From assembly GCF_027158205.1 (NCBI RefSeq), contig NZ_JAPVLU010000001.1, positions 124,001 to 188,000 on the forward strand: DNA of 64,000 bases. Reading direction: 5' to 3'. Shown one piece after another: positions 16,326-24,940 of the stretch; position 1 is the stretch's first letter; the number at the start of each line of letters is the position of its first letter. Both the position numbers and the translations under genes were made by a program. This stretch comes from Streptomyces sp. H39-S7. GTDB lineage: Bacteria > Actinomycetota > Actinomycetes > Streptomycetales > Streptomycetaceae. Under the pieces are notes generated by a model. That model saw only the letters and a program-made list of their open reading frames with translations. It did not search any database and was not told where the DNA came from.

Positions 16326-17217
16326 AGCCTTTTTCAACCTGCGTCAGCAGTGCGCCCGTTGGGCTGACAACAGGGTGAAGCCCCTGGTAGATGAGTTTTC
16401 GACCAAGAGATCCGTCCCCACCAGAGGCTTCGCATGCTTGTCTACCCGTCGGGCGTCGACGTGTCCAGCTCCACCCTGCGCTTCCTCGCGCAACAACTGC
16501 GGCGGCACCGCCGTGCGATCGGGTCCAGGTGGCGGCGGCTGAGCGCGGGCCGCCAAGCCCTTCTCGCACCCGCCCACCTGCGCGTGGGACACACTTACGC
16601 CCAGCTCGCTGCCGGATTCGGCGTCGGAGTGACGACCGCCTACCGCTATGTCGCCGAGGTCATCGACCTTTTGGCCGACCTCGCGCCCACCTTGGCCGAC
16701 GCCGCTCGCGCCGCGTCGACGAAAGCCTTCGTCCTGCTGGACGGCACGCTGCTGCCAATCGATCGCATCGCCGCGGACCGCCCCTACTACTCCGGCAAAC
16801 ACAAGAAGCACGGCATGAACGTCCAGGTCCTCACCGATCCCTTCGGCCGACTGCTGTGGGTCTCGCCAGCCCTGCCAGGCGCAGTCCACGACGTTCGCGC
16901 GGCCCGAGAACACGGCATCATCGACGCTCTCGCCCAAACCGACGTCCCCTGCTGGGCGGACAAGGGCTACCGAGGAGCCGGCGGCACGGTCCGCATCCCG
17001 TACTGGGGGCGATGGGACAACCTCTCGGCAGGTCAACAGGCAGTGAACCGGTCCCACGCCAAGATCCGCGCACTCGTCGAACAGGCCATGTCCACCCTCA
17101 AGTCCTGGCGGATCCTCCGCAAGCTCCGGTGCTCCACCACCCGGATCACCGCCTTCGTGCAAGCCGTCCTCACCCTGTATCTGGCCAGCTCAGAGCGATG
17201 ATGGAAAAGGCTCACTG
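16321..17217 (+). mobile_element. Complete IS5-type insertion sequence
   Basis: About 897 bp with imperfect 16-bp ends, CACTGAGCCTTTTTCA at 16,321-16,336 and the complement of CAGTGAGCCTTTTCCA at 17,202-17,217 (2 mismatches). It contains one intact transposase gene. Its left end overlaps the last five bases of the adjoining IS fragment, whose own end is GCTCACTG, so the two related elements abut exactly. Confidence 0.8.
16434..17201 (+). CDS. IS5-type transposase (DDE_Tnp_4), apparently intact
   Basis: A 255-residue transposase. The N-terminal helix-turn-helix is HTYAQLAAGFGVGVTTAYRY. The DDE catalytic core shows the first Asp in FVLLDGTLLPID, the second in CWADKGYRGAGG, and a final acidic or Arg segment near ALVEQAMSTLKSWRIL. 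KHKKHGMNVQVLTDPFGRLL and SPALPGAVHD are typical of Streptomyces members. No frameshift is visible, so it could still be active and could act on related ends nearby. Confidence 0.9.
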   Translation: MLVYPSGVDVSSSTLRFLAQQLRRHRRAIGSRWRRLSAGRQALLAPAHLRVGHTYAQLAAGFGVGVTTAYRYVAEVIDLLADLAPTLADAARAASTKAFVLLDGTLLPIDRIAADRPYYSGKHKKHGMNVQVLTDPFGRLLWVSPALPGAVHDVRAAREHGIIDALAQTDVPCWADKGYRGAGGTVRIPYWGRWDNLSAGQQAVNRSHAKIRALVEQAMSTLKSWRILRKLRCSTTRITAFVQAVLTLYLASSER

Positions 17218-17374
17218 TGTACGCGTAGGGCCCGATGATCGTCGAAGCCGAGGCGGGAACGGTCTACCCCGGCAACCTCCCCGCGCCAGGAACACACTTC
17301 ATGGCCCTTGCGGCACAGATCGTCGCTATTCGTTGACCCGCAGCAGCTAAGGCCGCCGGAATTCCTAACCCTAC

Positions 17375-20300
17375 TTAGAAGTAGTCCCCCATGTTCAGTA
17401 CGAGTACTCCAGCGTCTAGACCCACAAGCAGGATGCCGCCAATTGACGTCATACTTACGACGGACCGATAGTTTGGAATCTGAAGGAGGCATTTCAGATC
17501 AACCGGATCCCAGACGCGGATGGTCCGATCATCTCCGGCGCTAGCAATAACAGTTCTCCCCGCGTACTCAACTACGCTGAGGGCTCGGACCGGACCTGTA
17601 TGGCCCCACAAAGTATCCATCGCTGCACCGGTCGACGGATTCCAAATCTGAACTCCCTGATCATCTCCTGCCCCCACTAGAAGGTCAGCTCCATGCAAAC
17701 GAACTTCGCAGAGTGCGTTGACCCCACCCGGCAGACCCCACAACCTTTCCACCCCTCTGCCATTAGTGGGATCCCAGAGCAATACTCTGCGATCCTTGCC
17801 TCCTGTAGCGATGAGCCGACGGCTTCTCACAGTGACACCACAGACGGCAGATACTGAGCCAGGCTCACCGCGCCACGGAATGATGGCTCCGGATTCCAAA
17901 TCCCATATCCTTACGGTCCCCGACTGGCTCAGTACAGCCACCAGGCTACGCGTTGGATGCATCGGATCACAGATCGATTGCGTGGACATTAGGTAACCGT
18001 CCAGTTCACGAATCATCTCACCAGAGTCCAGTTTATGCACTTGTATCATGCCGCTCTCAAATGCCACCACCAGACCGTCGCGTCCTCCTATTCGAACCTT
18101 TCCTGCAGCTGATATATTTGAATAAGTCCGGCTCGACGGAAGTCTCAACCGAGAAGATACTTCCCCAGACCCGACGTAACGGCGAGCAATTTCGTGGCCA
18201 TCATAACTACTAGAATCGATAAAAACGCTATCGTCGCTAGAATCTACAATACATAGTTGTTTTGCCGCGCCAATTCGGGAAAACCGTCCTTGAGTGCCGG
18301 ATTGATCGAATGGGTCCCATATTCTGACTGTTCGGTCGCTACTAGTGCTGGCAAGCAGCCGACGCTGGAGAACTTGAACATCGCACAAGGAGCGAATTTC
18401 TCCGATATGGCCCGACATGGTGGCCACCAAAGAACTGCTGCCAAGATTCCAGACGCGCACATCTCGGTCAATGTGGCTTGACGTTGCAAGGAGAGACCTC
18501 CCCTGCGATTCCCAAACAGCAACGGGATTCTGTGCCCTTCCTGCGATATACGAGCGTCGCGTACCAGTGCTGGGGTCCCACATCATAACGCCCAAGTCGG
18601 AACTTACCGTGACCAGATAGTTCTTGTCGGCGAGACGGGCCGCCGCTAGGGAGTGCACCGCCCCGGCGTGGGCTCGAAGAGAAATCTTCTTCTTACTTGT
18701 AGGATTCCAAATTGTAACGCCTTTATCCTCGACGGCGCTCACAAGGAAGGACTGGTCGCCAATCGATACAGCGCACAGATCACGGATAGGCCCCTGAAGT
18801 CCCAGTATATTGTCAACCTTCTTACCGGTTTCCAGGTCCCAAATCTGCACTGTACTATCAGAAGATGAACAGGTCGCAGTGGCCAACAGCGTCCGCCCCC
18901 GAACGTGGATCGGGCACAATTTCCTAATTGCACTGCGGTGTCCGCGAAGAACATGCTCAAGTCTTCCCGTTGCTGGATCCCATACTTTTGCGACCCGGTC
19001 GATGCCACCGCTAACAAGAAGGGTTCTAGAGCCGGTATTGATGGCACACAGTGATGTTACAGTGGAACCCCCGTCCAATTTACTTACTAGTTCCCCGGTG
19101 TTCGGGTTCCAGATGTTAATCGATTTCCCATGACCAGCACTAGCAATAAAGGACTTCCCATCTCGGTCGAGTGTGCACAGATGCCGAACGGGTCCTTCAT
19201 CTCCGCGGATGATACGAATTTCTTCTCCGGTAGCCGGATCCCAGACCCATATTGTTTCGTCATCGCTTGCACTGACGAGCAGATCACCATTGTCCGATTG
19301 GATTCGGCATACAGCAGTCACAGCAGATGTATGGCCATCGAGCACGGCACGTTCGGAGCTTGGCATAGAACTAGCCCACACAGCCCTATAAGGCGCGGAC
19401 TGAGAAATCGAGGTGTATCTCCTCCCGAGATTTTGCTGTGCCTCAGTCACGCTAAAGAGAGCAACGCGAGTTAGGGGTGGCGCAGTGATGGCCCTGGGCG
19501 TCTTTCGCAGCAAGCGCGCCTGCTGCCGAGCCGCTGGCTTCGTAGCCTGCTCGGCCAGAGGAATAAGGGGCCGCAGATCGGCATGGATAACATACGATGA
19601 ATCCGTTAGAAGCTCGTCGATAACCCCTCCCCGGGACGCATGGATCGCAAGCGACCGAAGAAGGTAATGGGGGGCCTGAGACCAGCCGACTGAACGACCC
19701 TCAGCAAGGAATGCATTCGTGAGAACGCGTTCCTCATCACGGCGGCTGCCATGGTCGCCGCCGGTTAGTACGTCATTCAAGGCTTGATGAAACAGCCTAT
19801 AAGATGCAGCCGTGTCGCTTAGACTCGTTTCGATCAGGAAATTAGCCGCAGAGGATCGAGCGAAGAGCTGCAGCTGGCGTTCTGTTAGATTTCCGCCGTC
19901 GAGTGCTTTGAGCGCGGTATACCAGATCCCGACAGAGAATCCAGGGGCTTGCGCATAAGCTAGAGCTGTCAGTGCCTCAGCGGCTGGCACTTCACCGACC
20001 GGCGGGAGAACAGCCAGATACGTGCGCAATGCAGCTTCTACCGTAGGTGTGAAAGACACTTCCGAGGGGAGGACTGCAGTTGTATCGTGCATGCCATGAG
20101 TCCGCGCGACAAGTCCAGCCACGAGGAAGTTTCGGTCAGCTAGGGCACCAATCCTGTCGGCCACGGGCCGGGCGATCCGTTCCTCGGCGTAGGGGTTTCC
20201 AACACGCGGGTCACCGGCGAGCTGGAGTGTTGCCAGAGCATATGCTGCGAGGTCACTTTCGGCGAAGTACTCGGGTGTATCCAGATCTACAAGTAGCGCC

Positions 20301-21604
20301 GCTGGCCCAAAAACTGCGAGGAGATCGCCCGCATCATCTCGGCGACGACTGCCAACAAGAACTTGAACGCCCAAGTCCGCGCAGGTCTCTGCGAGCGGAA
20401 GTACGATTCTTGTAGCAATTGCCCGAGCTTGAGCTGTAGAAGCCGCCTCATCGAGAGCATCGACGACCACTCGAAACGGTGGTGGCTGCTCAGCGCTGTC
20501 TCCTAGCCGGCTGGTTAGGGCAGCCCGGATAGCGGGAAGAAAATCCTCAAGAGTTTCGGGAATCGGAGCTGAAGCAGCTTGGGCAAGCTCGGTAGCCACG
20601 TCCATTGCAGTCTTACTCTTTGCGTGCACAGCACATGCGATAGCCCCAATGGGCGCCCTGATGGCGATGTCGTCAGCAGGTAGTGATGCCGCTATGCCCG
20701 CATCAGCCGTTGTAACAATACGTCCCAGAACACTGGATTTCCCCACGCCGGGAGATCCAGTGATGACCAGCACACGACGGTCTCCCGGACGACCCATCCA
20801 CTCTACGATCTGCGACAGCGCCGCCGTACGCCCTCGGAAACGGAAACCCTGTTCGCTGTCAACCGCTACCCCGCGAGCACGAGGCTTCCAGTGCCTACCC
20901 GCTTCCGGATCCTGTTTTAGGCTCCATCCCCATGCCGCCAGCGCCGTATCACCAGCGGCCTCAACTCTCCATTCTGCCAGTCCTCGAATCTTCTGGTCTG
21001 GTAGGCAGCGATCAGCCACCCACAGGCTTATCGCTTTAGCGTCGCCATTTCCATTGGCCAGTCCGACTAGTCCCACTACGGCGCTGTACTCAGGTGACCA
21101 AATTCCTGCTCCACTGAAACCGCGTGAGACTTGATAGCGGGATGACGTGTCTAGTCGAATCCAGCCGAACCCTAGGGCCTCGCCGATACTGCCAGAAGAA
21201 CTGTTCCCAACGAACTCGCCTTCTGGGAACCCGAACGCCCACCAACTACCTCCGACGAGATCCGACGGCGCTGGGCAGCGGAGCCTCGCAACCAACTCAG
21301 GAGCGACGGGATGCTGCAAAACTAGAACCGCAACGTCCTGCTTGGTCTGGTCTTCGCGCCGTGGCATAATCACCTCACAGACGCGAATCCGATCATCCAT
21401 CAAATCTTCAGACTTGGGGAATGCGACCCAAAGGTCTTCATTCTTGTCGACATGCGATTGCACAACATGCGCGCAAGTCAGAACGCGATCGACCGCAATT
21501 AGGACACCAGATCCGCGAACATGATCGGAGCCTTCATTTGAGTGGATGGCAACGGCCCAGGAATCCGTTCCTGGGCGAGGTCCGATTATCCCTGAAACCG
21601 TCAA
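17375..21604 (-). CDS. Trypsin-like protease / STAND ATPase / WD40 fusion, likely defence protein
   Basis: A 1409-residue multidomain protein. Residues about 1-215 are a trypsin-like protease with triad His46 (LTCAHVV), Asp90 (KQDVAVLVL) and Ser164 (SRGFSGAGIW). Residues about 255-430 are a STAND/NACHT-like P-loop ATPase with Walker A GSPGVGKS (283-290), Walker B VVVDALDEA and sensor-like VLVGSRR. A helical region follows to about 750, then about 14 WD40 repeats (755-1375), enough for two seven-bladed propellers. The likely logic is that the propellers sense an invader, the ATPase oligomerises and the protease is released. It starts at TTG, 7 bases after the trypco1 gene stop, so the two are coupled. 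GC is visibly lower than in flanking genes, suggesting foreign origin. Confidence 0.85.
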   Translation of the reverse strand: MTVSGIIGPRPGTDSWAVAIHSNEGSDHVRGSGVLIAVDRVLTCAHVVQSHVDKNEDLWVAFPKSEDLMDDRIRVCEVIMPRREDQTKQDVAVLVLQHPVAPELVARLRCPAPSDLVGGSWWAFGFPEGEFVGNSSSGSIGEALGFGWIRLDTSSRYQVSRGFSGAGIWSPEYSAVVGLVGLANGNGDAKAISLWVADRCLPDQKIRGLAEWRVEAAGDTALAAWGWSLKQDPEAGRHWKPRARGVAVDSEQGFRFRGRTAALSQIVEWMGRPGDRRVLVITGSPGVGKSSVLGRIVTTADAGIAASLPADDIAIRAPIGAIACAVHAKSKTAMDVATELAQAASAPIPETLEDFLPAIRAALTSRLGDSAEQPPPFRVVVDALDEAASTAQARAIATRIVLPLAETCADLGVQVLVGSRRRDDAGDLLAVFGPAALLVDLDTPEYFAESDLAAYALATLQLAGDPRVGNPYAEERIARPVADRIGALADRNFLVAGLVARTHGMHDTTAVLPSEVSFTPTVEAALRTYLAVLPPVGEVPAAEALTALAYAQAPGFSVGIWYTALKALDGGNLTERQLQLFARSSAANFLIETSLSDTAASYRLFHQALNDVLTGGDHGSRRDEERVLTNAFLAEGRSVGWSQAPHYLLRSLAIHASRGGVIDELLTDSSYVIHADLRPLIPLAEQATKPAARQQARLLRKTPRAITAPPLTRVALFSVTEAQQNLGRRYTSISQSAPYRAVWASSMPSSERAVLDGHTSAVTAVCRIQSDNGDLLVSASDDETIWVWDPATGEEIRIIRGDEGPVRHLCTLDRDGKSFIASAGHGKSINIWNPNTGELVSKLDGGSTVTSLCAINTGSRTLLVSGGIDRVAKVWDPATGRLEHVLRGHRSAIRKLCPIHVRGRTLLATATCSSSDSTVQIWDLETGKKVDNILGLQGPIRDLCAVSIGDQSFLVSAVEDKGVTIWNPTSKKKISLRAHAGAVHSLAAARLADKNYLVTVSSDLGVMMWDPSTGTRRSYIAGRAQNPVAVWESQGRSLLATSSHIDRDVRVWNLGSSSLVATMSGHIGEIRSLCDVQVLQRRLLASTSSDRTVRIWDPFDQSGTQGRFSRIGAAKQLCIVDSSDDSVFIDSSSYDGHEIARRYVGSGEVSSRLRLPSSRTYSNISAAGKVRIGGRDGLVVAFESGMIQVHKLDSGEMIRELDGYLMSTQSICDPMHPTRSLVAVLSQSGTVRIWDLESGAIIPWRGEPGSVSAVCGVTVRSRRLIATGGKDRRVLLWDPTNGRGVERLWGLPGGVNALCEVRLHGADLLVGAGDDQGVQIWNPSTGAAMDTLWGHTGPVRALSVVEYAGRTVIASAGDDRTIRVWDPVDLKCLLQIPNYRSVVSMTSIGGILLVGLDAGVLVLNMGDYF

Positions 21605-21611
21605 CGTTAGC

Positions 21612-21926
21612 TCAGGAACCGTTGGCGGAGGCTGCCGGGCGCCAAGTTAGAGTGACCTCGAAACTCGCTTCGGTTGCTGCTTTCGCAACAACCCAATTGG
21701 CTGTTCCATTCGCCTTGACGCCAAACTTGACCTGGGTCTCGGCGGGCTGGAGCGCAGCAATCTGAGTCAGAACCTCGCGAGCAGCCTCAACAGCTGGCCG
21801 AACTGCGTCCCGTACACGGCCGAGTACCTCTGAGGCTCCAACGGGATGGAAGCCTTCGGAGGGCTCGATCTCGAACTGGACGACAGTCTCGGCGTCGAGT
21901 TCGTACGTGACAAGCTGCGTGCCCAT
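21612..21926 (-). CDS. Trypco1-domain partner protein
   Basis: A 104-residue protein. It opens with a beta-strand pair ([20 protein letters not shown]), continues with a helix ([19 protein letters not shown]) and ends with [20 protein letters not shown] and FEVTLTW. That ending is the signature of the trypsin-co-occurring domain 1 (trypco1) family, found beside trypsin-NTPase conflict proteins. ATG 21926 has a GGGAG site 6 bases upstream. It is the first gene of a two-gene operon with the large protease-ATPase-WD40 protein. It may be a regulator, adaptor or substrate of the protease; which one is unknown. Confidence 0.75.
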   Translation of the reverse strand: MGTQLVTYELDAETVVQFEIEPSEGFHPVGASEVLGRVRDAVRPAVEAAREVLTQIAALQPAETQVKFGVKANGTANWVVAKAATEASFEVTLTWRPAASANGS

Positions 21927-22055
21927 GAGTGCTCCCGGTGATAGTTCGTCTAGGTGATGATGCCGCAAATCGTGCCACCGGAGGGCCCATTCGCAGAGGT
22001 CGTGGAGCGCGCCTGAGCTTGGCTCTACCGTGCACCTTGGAGTTGCCAGGGTGAG

Positions 22056-22196
22056 CTACCGAGGGCTCGCCAAGACCTCGACTGCAGGGTCCAGCACCAG
22101 TCGAGACATTTGTGAGACGGTCAGTTGGCGGAGCGTGGATGCCTCCGAGGTCAGCGGCAGCCGGCTGATGCGCTCGATGTTGACAGCGATGGCGAT
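22056..22196 (-). pseudogene. C-terminal remnant of a transposase (possibly IS1182-like)
   Basis: A 46-codon open segment beginning [15 protein letters not shown] and ending in TAG 22,056-22,058. It resembles the end of Streptomyces transposases in which (A)IAVNIERLS is conserved. It stops abruptly at the IS end at 22,197, so an older element was interrupted here. The family assignment is from recall. Confidence 0.55.
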
Positions 22197-23075
22197 CAGT
22201 GAGCGTTTTCAGCGTTGCCTCTCCAGGGTGAGGATGGCCTTGGCGATTGACGTCATGCGGTTCGGGCTGCATCGTGATCTTCGGAAGATGCGAGGTTTTG
22301 AGCCGCGCCATGCCGCGTTCGACGGGTGCTCGGGAGGCGGCGAGGGCCCGGTTGATCGTCTGCTGGGTCGGGGACAGTCGTCCGCCGGGAGGTCGTTTGC
22401 GTCCGGTGGTGACCCAGGGGCCGGCGCCTGTGTAGGCGCGGTCGGCCAGAATGGGGACGCCCTGGCGTTCGCAGATCCGGATGATGCGGTGGGTGCGTGC
22501 CGCGGTCAGGTCGTGGCACCGGCCGGGCAGGGCCGGCGAGATCCACAGCACCTGACCGACTGGGTCGGTCACGACCTGCACGTTCACGCCATGGCGGCGA
22601 TGCTTATGGGAGTAGTCCGCCCGGCTGTCGCCCACGCGGTCGCACTCGGCGAGCGTCCCGTCGAGCACAACGTACTGCGGGTCGCTCTCGCGCAGGACCT
22701 TCAGCAGGCCCGGCGACCGGTCCGCGAGTAGGTCGATGACCGTGGTGGTGTAGGCGTGGGCGGTGCCGACCGATATGCCGAAGCCCACGGCGATCCGGGA
22801 CAGGGTGTCGTGCTTGCGCAGGTACACCAGAGCGACGAGCGCACGTTGATGCGGCGGAAGCTTGCAGCGGCGGTCACCCTCGCGGGTGTCGATGAGCATG
22901 GTGACCCACTCGACCAGCGCATGAGGCAGGTCGAGTGCGGCAGGATAGGAGACCAACGAGGCACCTGCGCTGATGAGATGAGACTTCGAACACCTCCCTC
23001 AACGGCACGGGTGCCTTGTGCGTTGCGCCCTCGCCGCCGTCACCCGATCGGTGGCCACTCTGAAAACGCTCACTG
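22197..23075 (-). mobile_element. IS5-type insertion sequence with perfect 16-bp ends
   Basis: CAGTGAGCGTTTTCAG at 22,197-22,212 is the exact reverse complement of 23,060-23,075. Length is 879 bp with a single transposase gene on the minus strand. Its right end cuts a lipoprotein gene and its left end cuts a transposase remnant, so its flanks are not from one gene and a deletion has probably occurred. No clear target duplication is seen. Confidence 0.85.
22209..22956 (-). pseudogene. IS5-type transposase with a C-terminal frameshift
   Basis: Starting at 22,956, the frame encodes the HTH ([20 protein letters not shown]) and DDE core ([27 protein letters not shown]). Near 22,290 (ARLKTS) the frame is lost by about 2 bases. 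The expected end [20 protein letters not shown], finishing at TGA 22,209-22,211, lies in another frame. The 396-bp copy at 15,930 has the identical lesion, so the defect predates their separation. A programmed frameshift is less likely because no slippery heptamer is obvious. Confidence 0.75.
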
Positions 23076-23209
23076 GTCCTGGGAGCAGACGCGGCAGAGG
23101 CGGACGGGGACGGAGACGCCGCGCGCGATGAGTGGCCTCCACAGGCGGTAAGAGTGAGGCCGGCGGTAAGTAATGCGGCAGCCGTAGCAGCGGTGCAGCG
23201 GATGTGCAT
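23076..23209 (-). pseudogene. N-terminal stub of a lipoprotein gene
   Basis: ATG 23209 has an AGGAGG site 7 bases upstream. The stub encodes a classic lipoprotein signal (MHIRCTAATAAALLTAGLTL then TACGG, lipobox Leu-Thr-Ala-Cys) and a Ser/Ala-rich linker. After about 44 codons it is cut by the IS end at 23,075. A second IS begins 25 bp upstream of its start, so its promoter is probably also gone. Confidence 0.75.
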
Positions 23210-23289
23210 GGCCGTCCTCCTAGTGCGATGTGTGAGACCGCGTTTGAGATCTGCCGTGACCCGTTGCTGGACCGGTCGTTGAGCCCTCC

Positions 23290-24144
23290 GTGAGTGGTTC
23301 TCGGGGTGGGTATCCGTCCGACCTGACGGATGACCAGTGGGCGCTGGTGGAGCCGTTGCTTCCGCCGGCACGGGTGGGGCCGAAAGGCGGACGGCGGGAA
23401 AAACACCCGCGGCGGCGGATCGTGGATGCGATCTTCTACGTGGTGCGGACCGGCTGTGCCTGGCGGCAACTGCCGAAGGACTTCGCGCCTTGGCCCACTG
23501 TGTACTGGTACTTCACGTGGTGGCACGACGACGGCACCGTCGAGCGGATCCACGATGCGCTTCGAGGCCGGGTCCGCGAGGCCGACGGGCGAAGTGCCGA
23601 GCCGAGTGCGGGGCTGATCGACTCTCAATCCGTCCGCACGGCCGACACCGTCCCGGCCGCGACCAGGGGATTCGACGCGGGCAAGAGGGTCAAGGGCCGC
23701 AAAAGGTTCATCGTCACCGACACCCTCGGCCTGCTGCTCGCCGTCCATGTCGTCGCTGCGAACGTCCAGGACCGCGACGGTGCGAAACGCTCACTGCTGT
23801 GGCCCCGCCTCGACCACCCGAGCATCCAGAAGATCTGGGCCGACCAGGGCTTCGCCGGCCGCCTGGTCGACTGGGCCGCCACGATCCTTGGCCGCGAACT
23901 GGAGATCGTCCGCAAGGCGCCCGACCAGCGGGGATTCCAAGCCCAGCCCAAGCGGTGGGCGGTAGAGCGCACGTTCTCGTGGATCAACGCCCACCGGCGC
24001 CTCGCCCGGGACTACGAAGCCAGTCCGGCCCGCTCGGAGACCATGATTCGCTGGGCAATGATCGGCATCATGGTCCGCCGGCTCACTCGCGGTGGCCCGG
24101 CATCACGGCCAGGTCCGTATCCGCTGACACGAATCTCGGTGTAG
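23290..24144 (+). CDS. IS5-family transposase
   Basis: A 284-residue transposase. It opens with YPSDLTDDQWALVEPLLPP, the N-terminal DUF4096 domain of this family, followed by IVDAIFYVVRTGCAWRQLP. The DDE core has Asp in GLIDSQSVRTAD, Asp in IWADQGFAGRLVDWA, and Glu in RWAVERTFSWINAHRRLARD. No frameshift or stop is visible and the GTG start is intact, so it could be functional and act on the 18-bp ends around it. Confidence 0.92.
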   Translation: MSGSRGGYPSDLTDDQWALVEPLLPPARVGPKGGRREKHPRRRIVDAIFYVVRTGCAWRQLPKDFAPWPTVYWYFTWWHDDGTVERIHDALRGRVREADGRSAEPSAGLIDSQSVRTADTVPAATRGFDAGKRVKGRKRFIVTDTLGLLLAVHVVAANVQDRDGAKRSLLWPRLDHPSIQKIWADQGFAGRLVDWAATILGRELEIVRKAPDQRGFQAQPKRWAVERTFSWINAHRRLARDYEASPARSETMIRWAMIGIMVRRLTRGGPASRPGPYPLTRISV

Positions 24145-24177
24145 CGAGACCGCGTAGTCAGAGACCAACCGAGCACG

Positions 24178-24576
24178 TCAGTCCTTGACCACGTCAAGAA
24201 GTACGCCCTCCAGCGCGAGCAAGTCCGCGCGGCTGAGCTGCGGGGCAACCCAGTCGTTGCCTTGCGCGTGCACGACGAACCGCGGGTCGAGTGCAACGCG
24301 ATGGTTCTCGACGTAGTAAGCGAGGTCGGAGTACCAGAGCCAACGGCCGTCCGTCAGCAGGTGCAACCCACCGATGACGTCATTGCCTGGGCTGAGAACG
24401 TCGAAAACGGTGCTGGCTGTGGCAGCCACTACCGCGCCACCGCGCAGATACTGGACCAGCTCAAGCGCGTGCGGTGGCTCCTGGGCGCAGACGGCGGACC
24501 GAAGCGACGGGCCGTCCGGTCTGCCGTGCTGCAATTCTCTGAAGTCGCCGACGAAGGGGAACCTCTCATCGTTCAC
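24178..24576 (-). CDS. Passenger protein of unknown function inside the IS
   Basis: A 132-residue soluble protein beginning (GTG) VNDERFPFVGDFRELQHGRP, with a central GGLHLLTDGRWLWYSDLAYY and a C-terminal LSRADLLALEGVLLDVV. It has the size and mixed alpha-beta, tryptophan-rich look of actinobacterial immunity-type proteins, but I do not recognise a family. It is convergent with the transposase (33-bp gap) and lies within the 18-bp terminal repeats, so it should move with the element. The start is uncertain because the ribosome site is weak. Confidence 0.55.
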   Translation of the reverse strand: MNDERFPFVGDFRELQHGRPDGPSLRSAVCAQEPPHALELVQYLRGGAVVAATASTVFDVLSPGNDVIGGLHLLTDGRWLWYSDLAYYVENHRVALDPRFVVHAQGNDWVAPQLSRADLLALEGVLLDVVKD

Positions 24577-24777
24577 CCCGCCGAGCCTAGAGCACCCACC
24601 GCGAGCGTGATCGACAGAGATCTCAAACGCGGTCTGAGGCAATGAGCATCTCAGCCTGGTGTATGCGCCGTGCATTGAATGGCCGATCCGGGACATGCGC
24701 TGACGCTCGGCTTAAGGAGCAGGAGCGGTACGCCTGCGTCAGCTAGCTAAGTAACAACGGTGTGCCGAAACCCGTGC

Positions 24778-24940
24778 CTAGGGGAAGTCCGCGCTCCTTG
24801 CAGCTTTAGCGGTGAGTCGAGCCTGCCAGTAAGTCGCGGCGTCTTGACCTGCCTGCATCGCGATGAATTGGTCAGTGCGTTTGGCGAGCGCGGCAGCGGG
24901 CACCGTGCCCTCAATGTACGAACCGAGGCCGGCGTTAAGT
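24778..24940 (-). pseudogene. Severed 3' end of the HEPN-like gene
   Basis: Reading the minus strand directly after the target duplication gives 50 further codons (GLGSYIEGTVPAAALAKRTD ... ARSADFP) to TAG at 24,778-24,780. They are in the same frame as the gene at 26,281-28,101. Joining them restores a 640-residue protein. Confidence 0.85.
24931..24940. repeat. Left copy of 10-bp target duplication (GGCGTTAAGT)
   Basis: Identical to 26,332-26,341 on the other side of the ISAs1-type element. The perfect match implies fairly recent insertion. Confidence 0.9.

Larger units (their letters stand above)
23235..24635 (+). mobile_element. IS5-type element with 18-bp ends enclosing a passenger gene
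   Basis: AGACCGCGTTTGAGATCT at 23,235-23,252 is perfectly complementary to 24,618-24,635. The 1401-bp unit holds a transposase (plus strand) and a second, convergent gene (minus strand). Typical one-gene IS5 elements are nearer 0.85-1 kb, so the second gene looks like cargo. The first ten bases of the end (GAGACCGCGT) recur in direct orientation at 24,146-24,155, just after the transposase. No target duplication is evident. Confidence 0.75.

Noticed and set aside
17235..17337. Short open frame MIVEAEAGTVYPGN... between an IS and the WD40 gene
   Set aside because: Thirty-three codons without a ribosome site or domain; probably a remnant next to the IS.
22197..23075. Programmed frameshifting in the IS5-type transposase
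   Set aside because: No slippery heptamer is evident, and a related intact transposase nearby reads through without one; a lesion copied in both elements is simpler.
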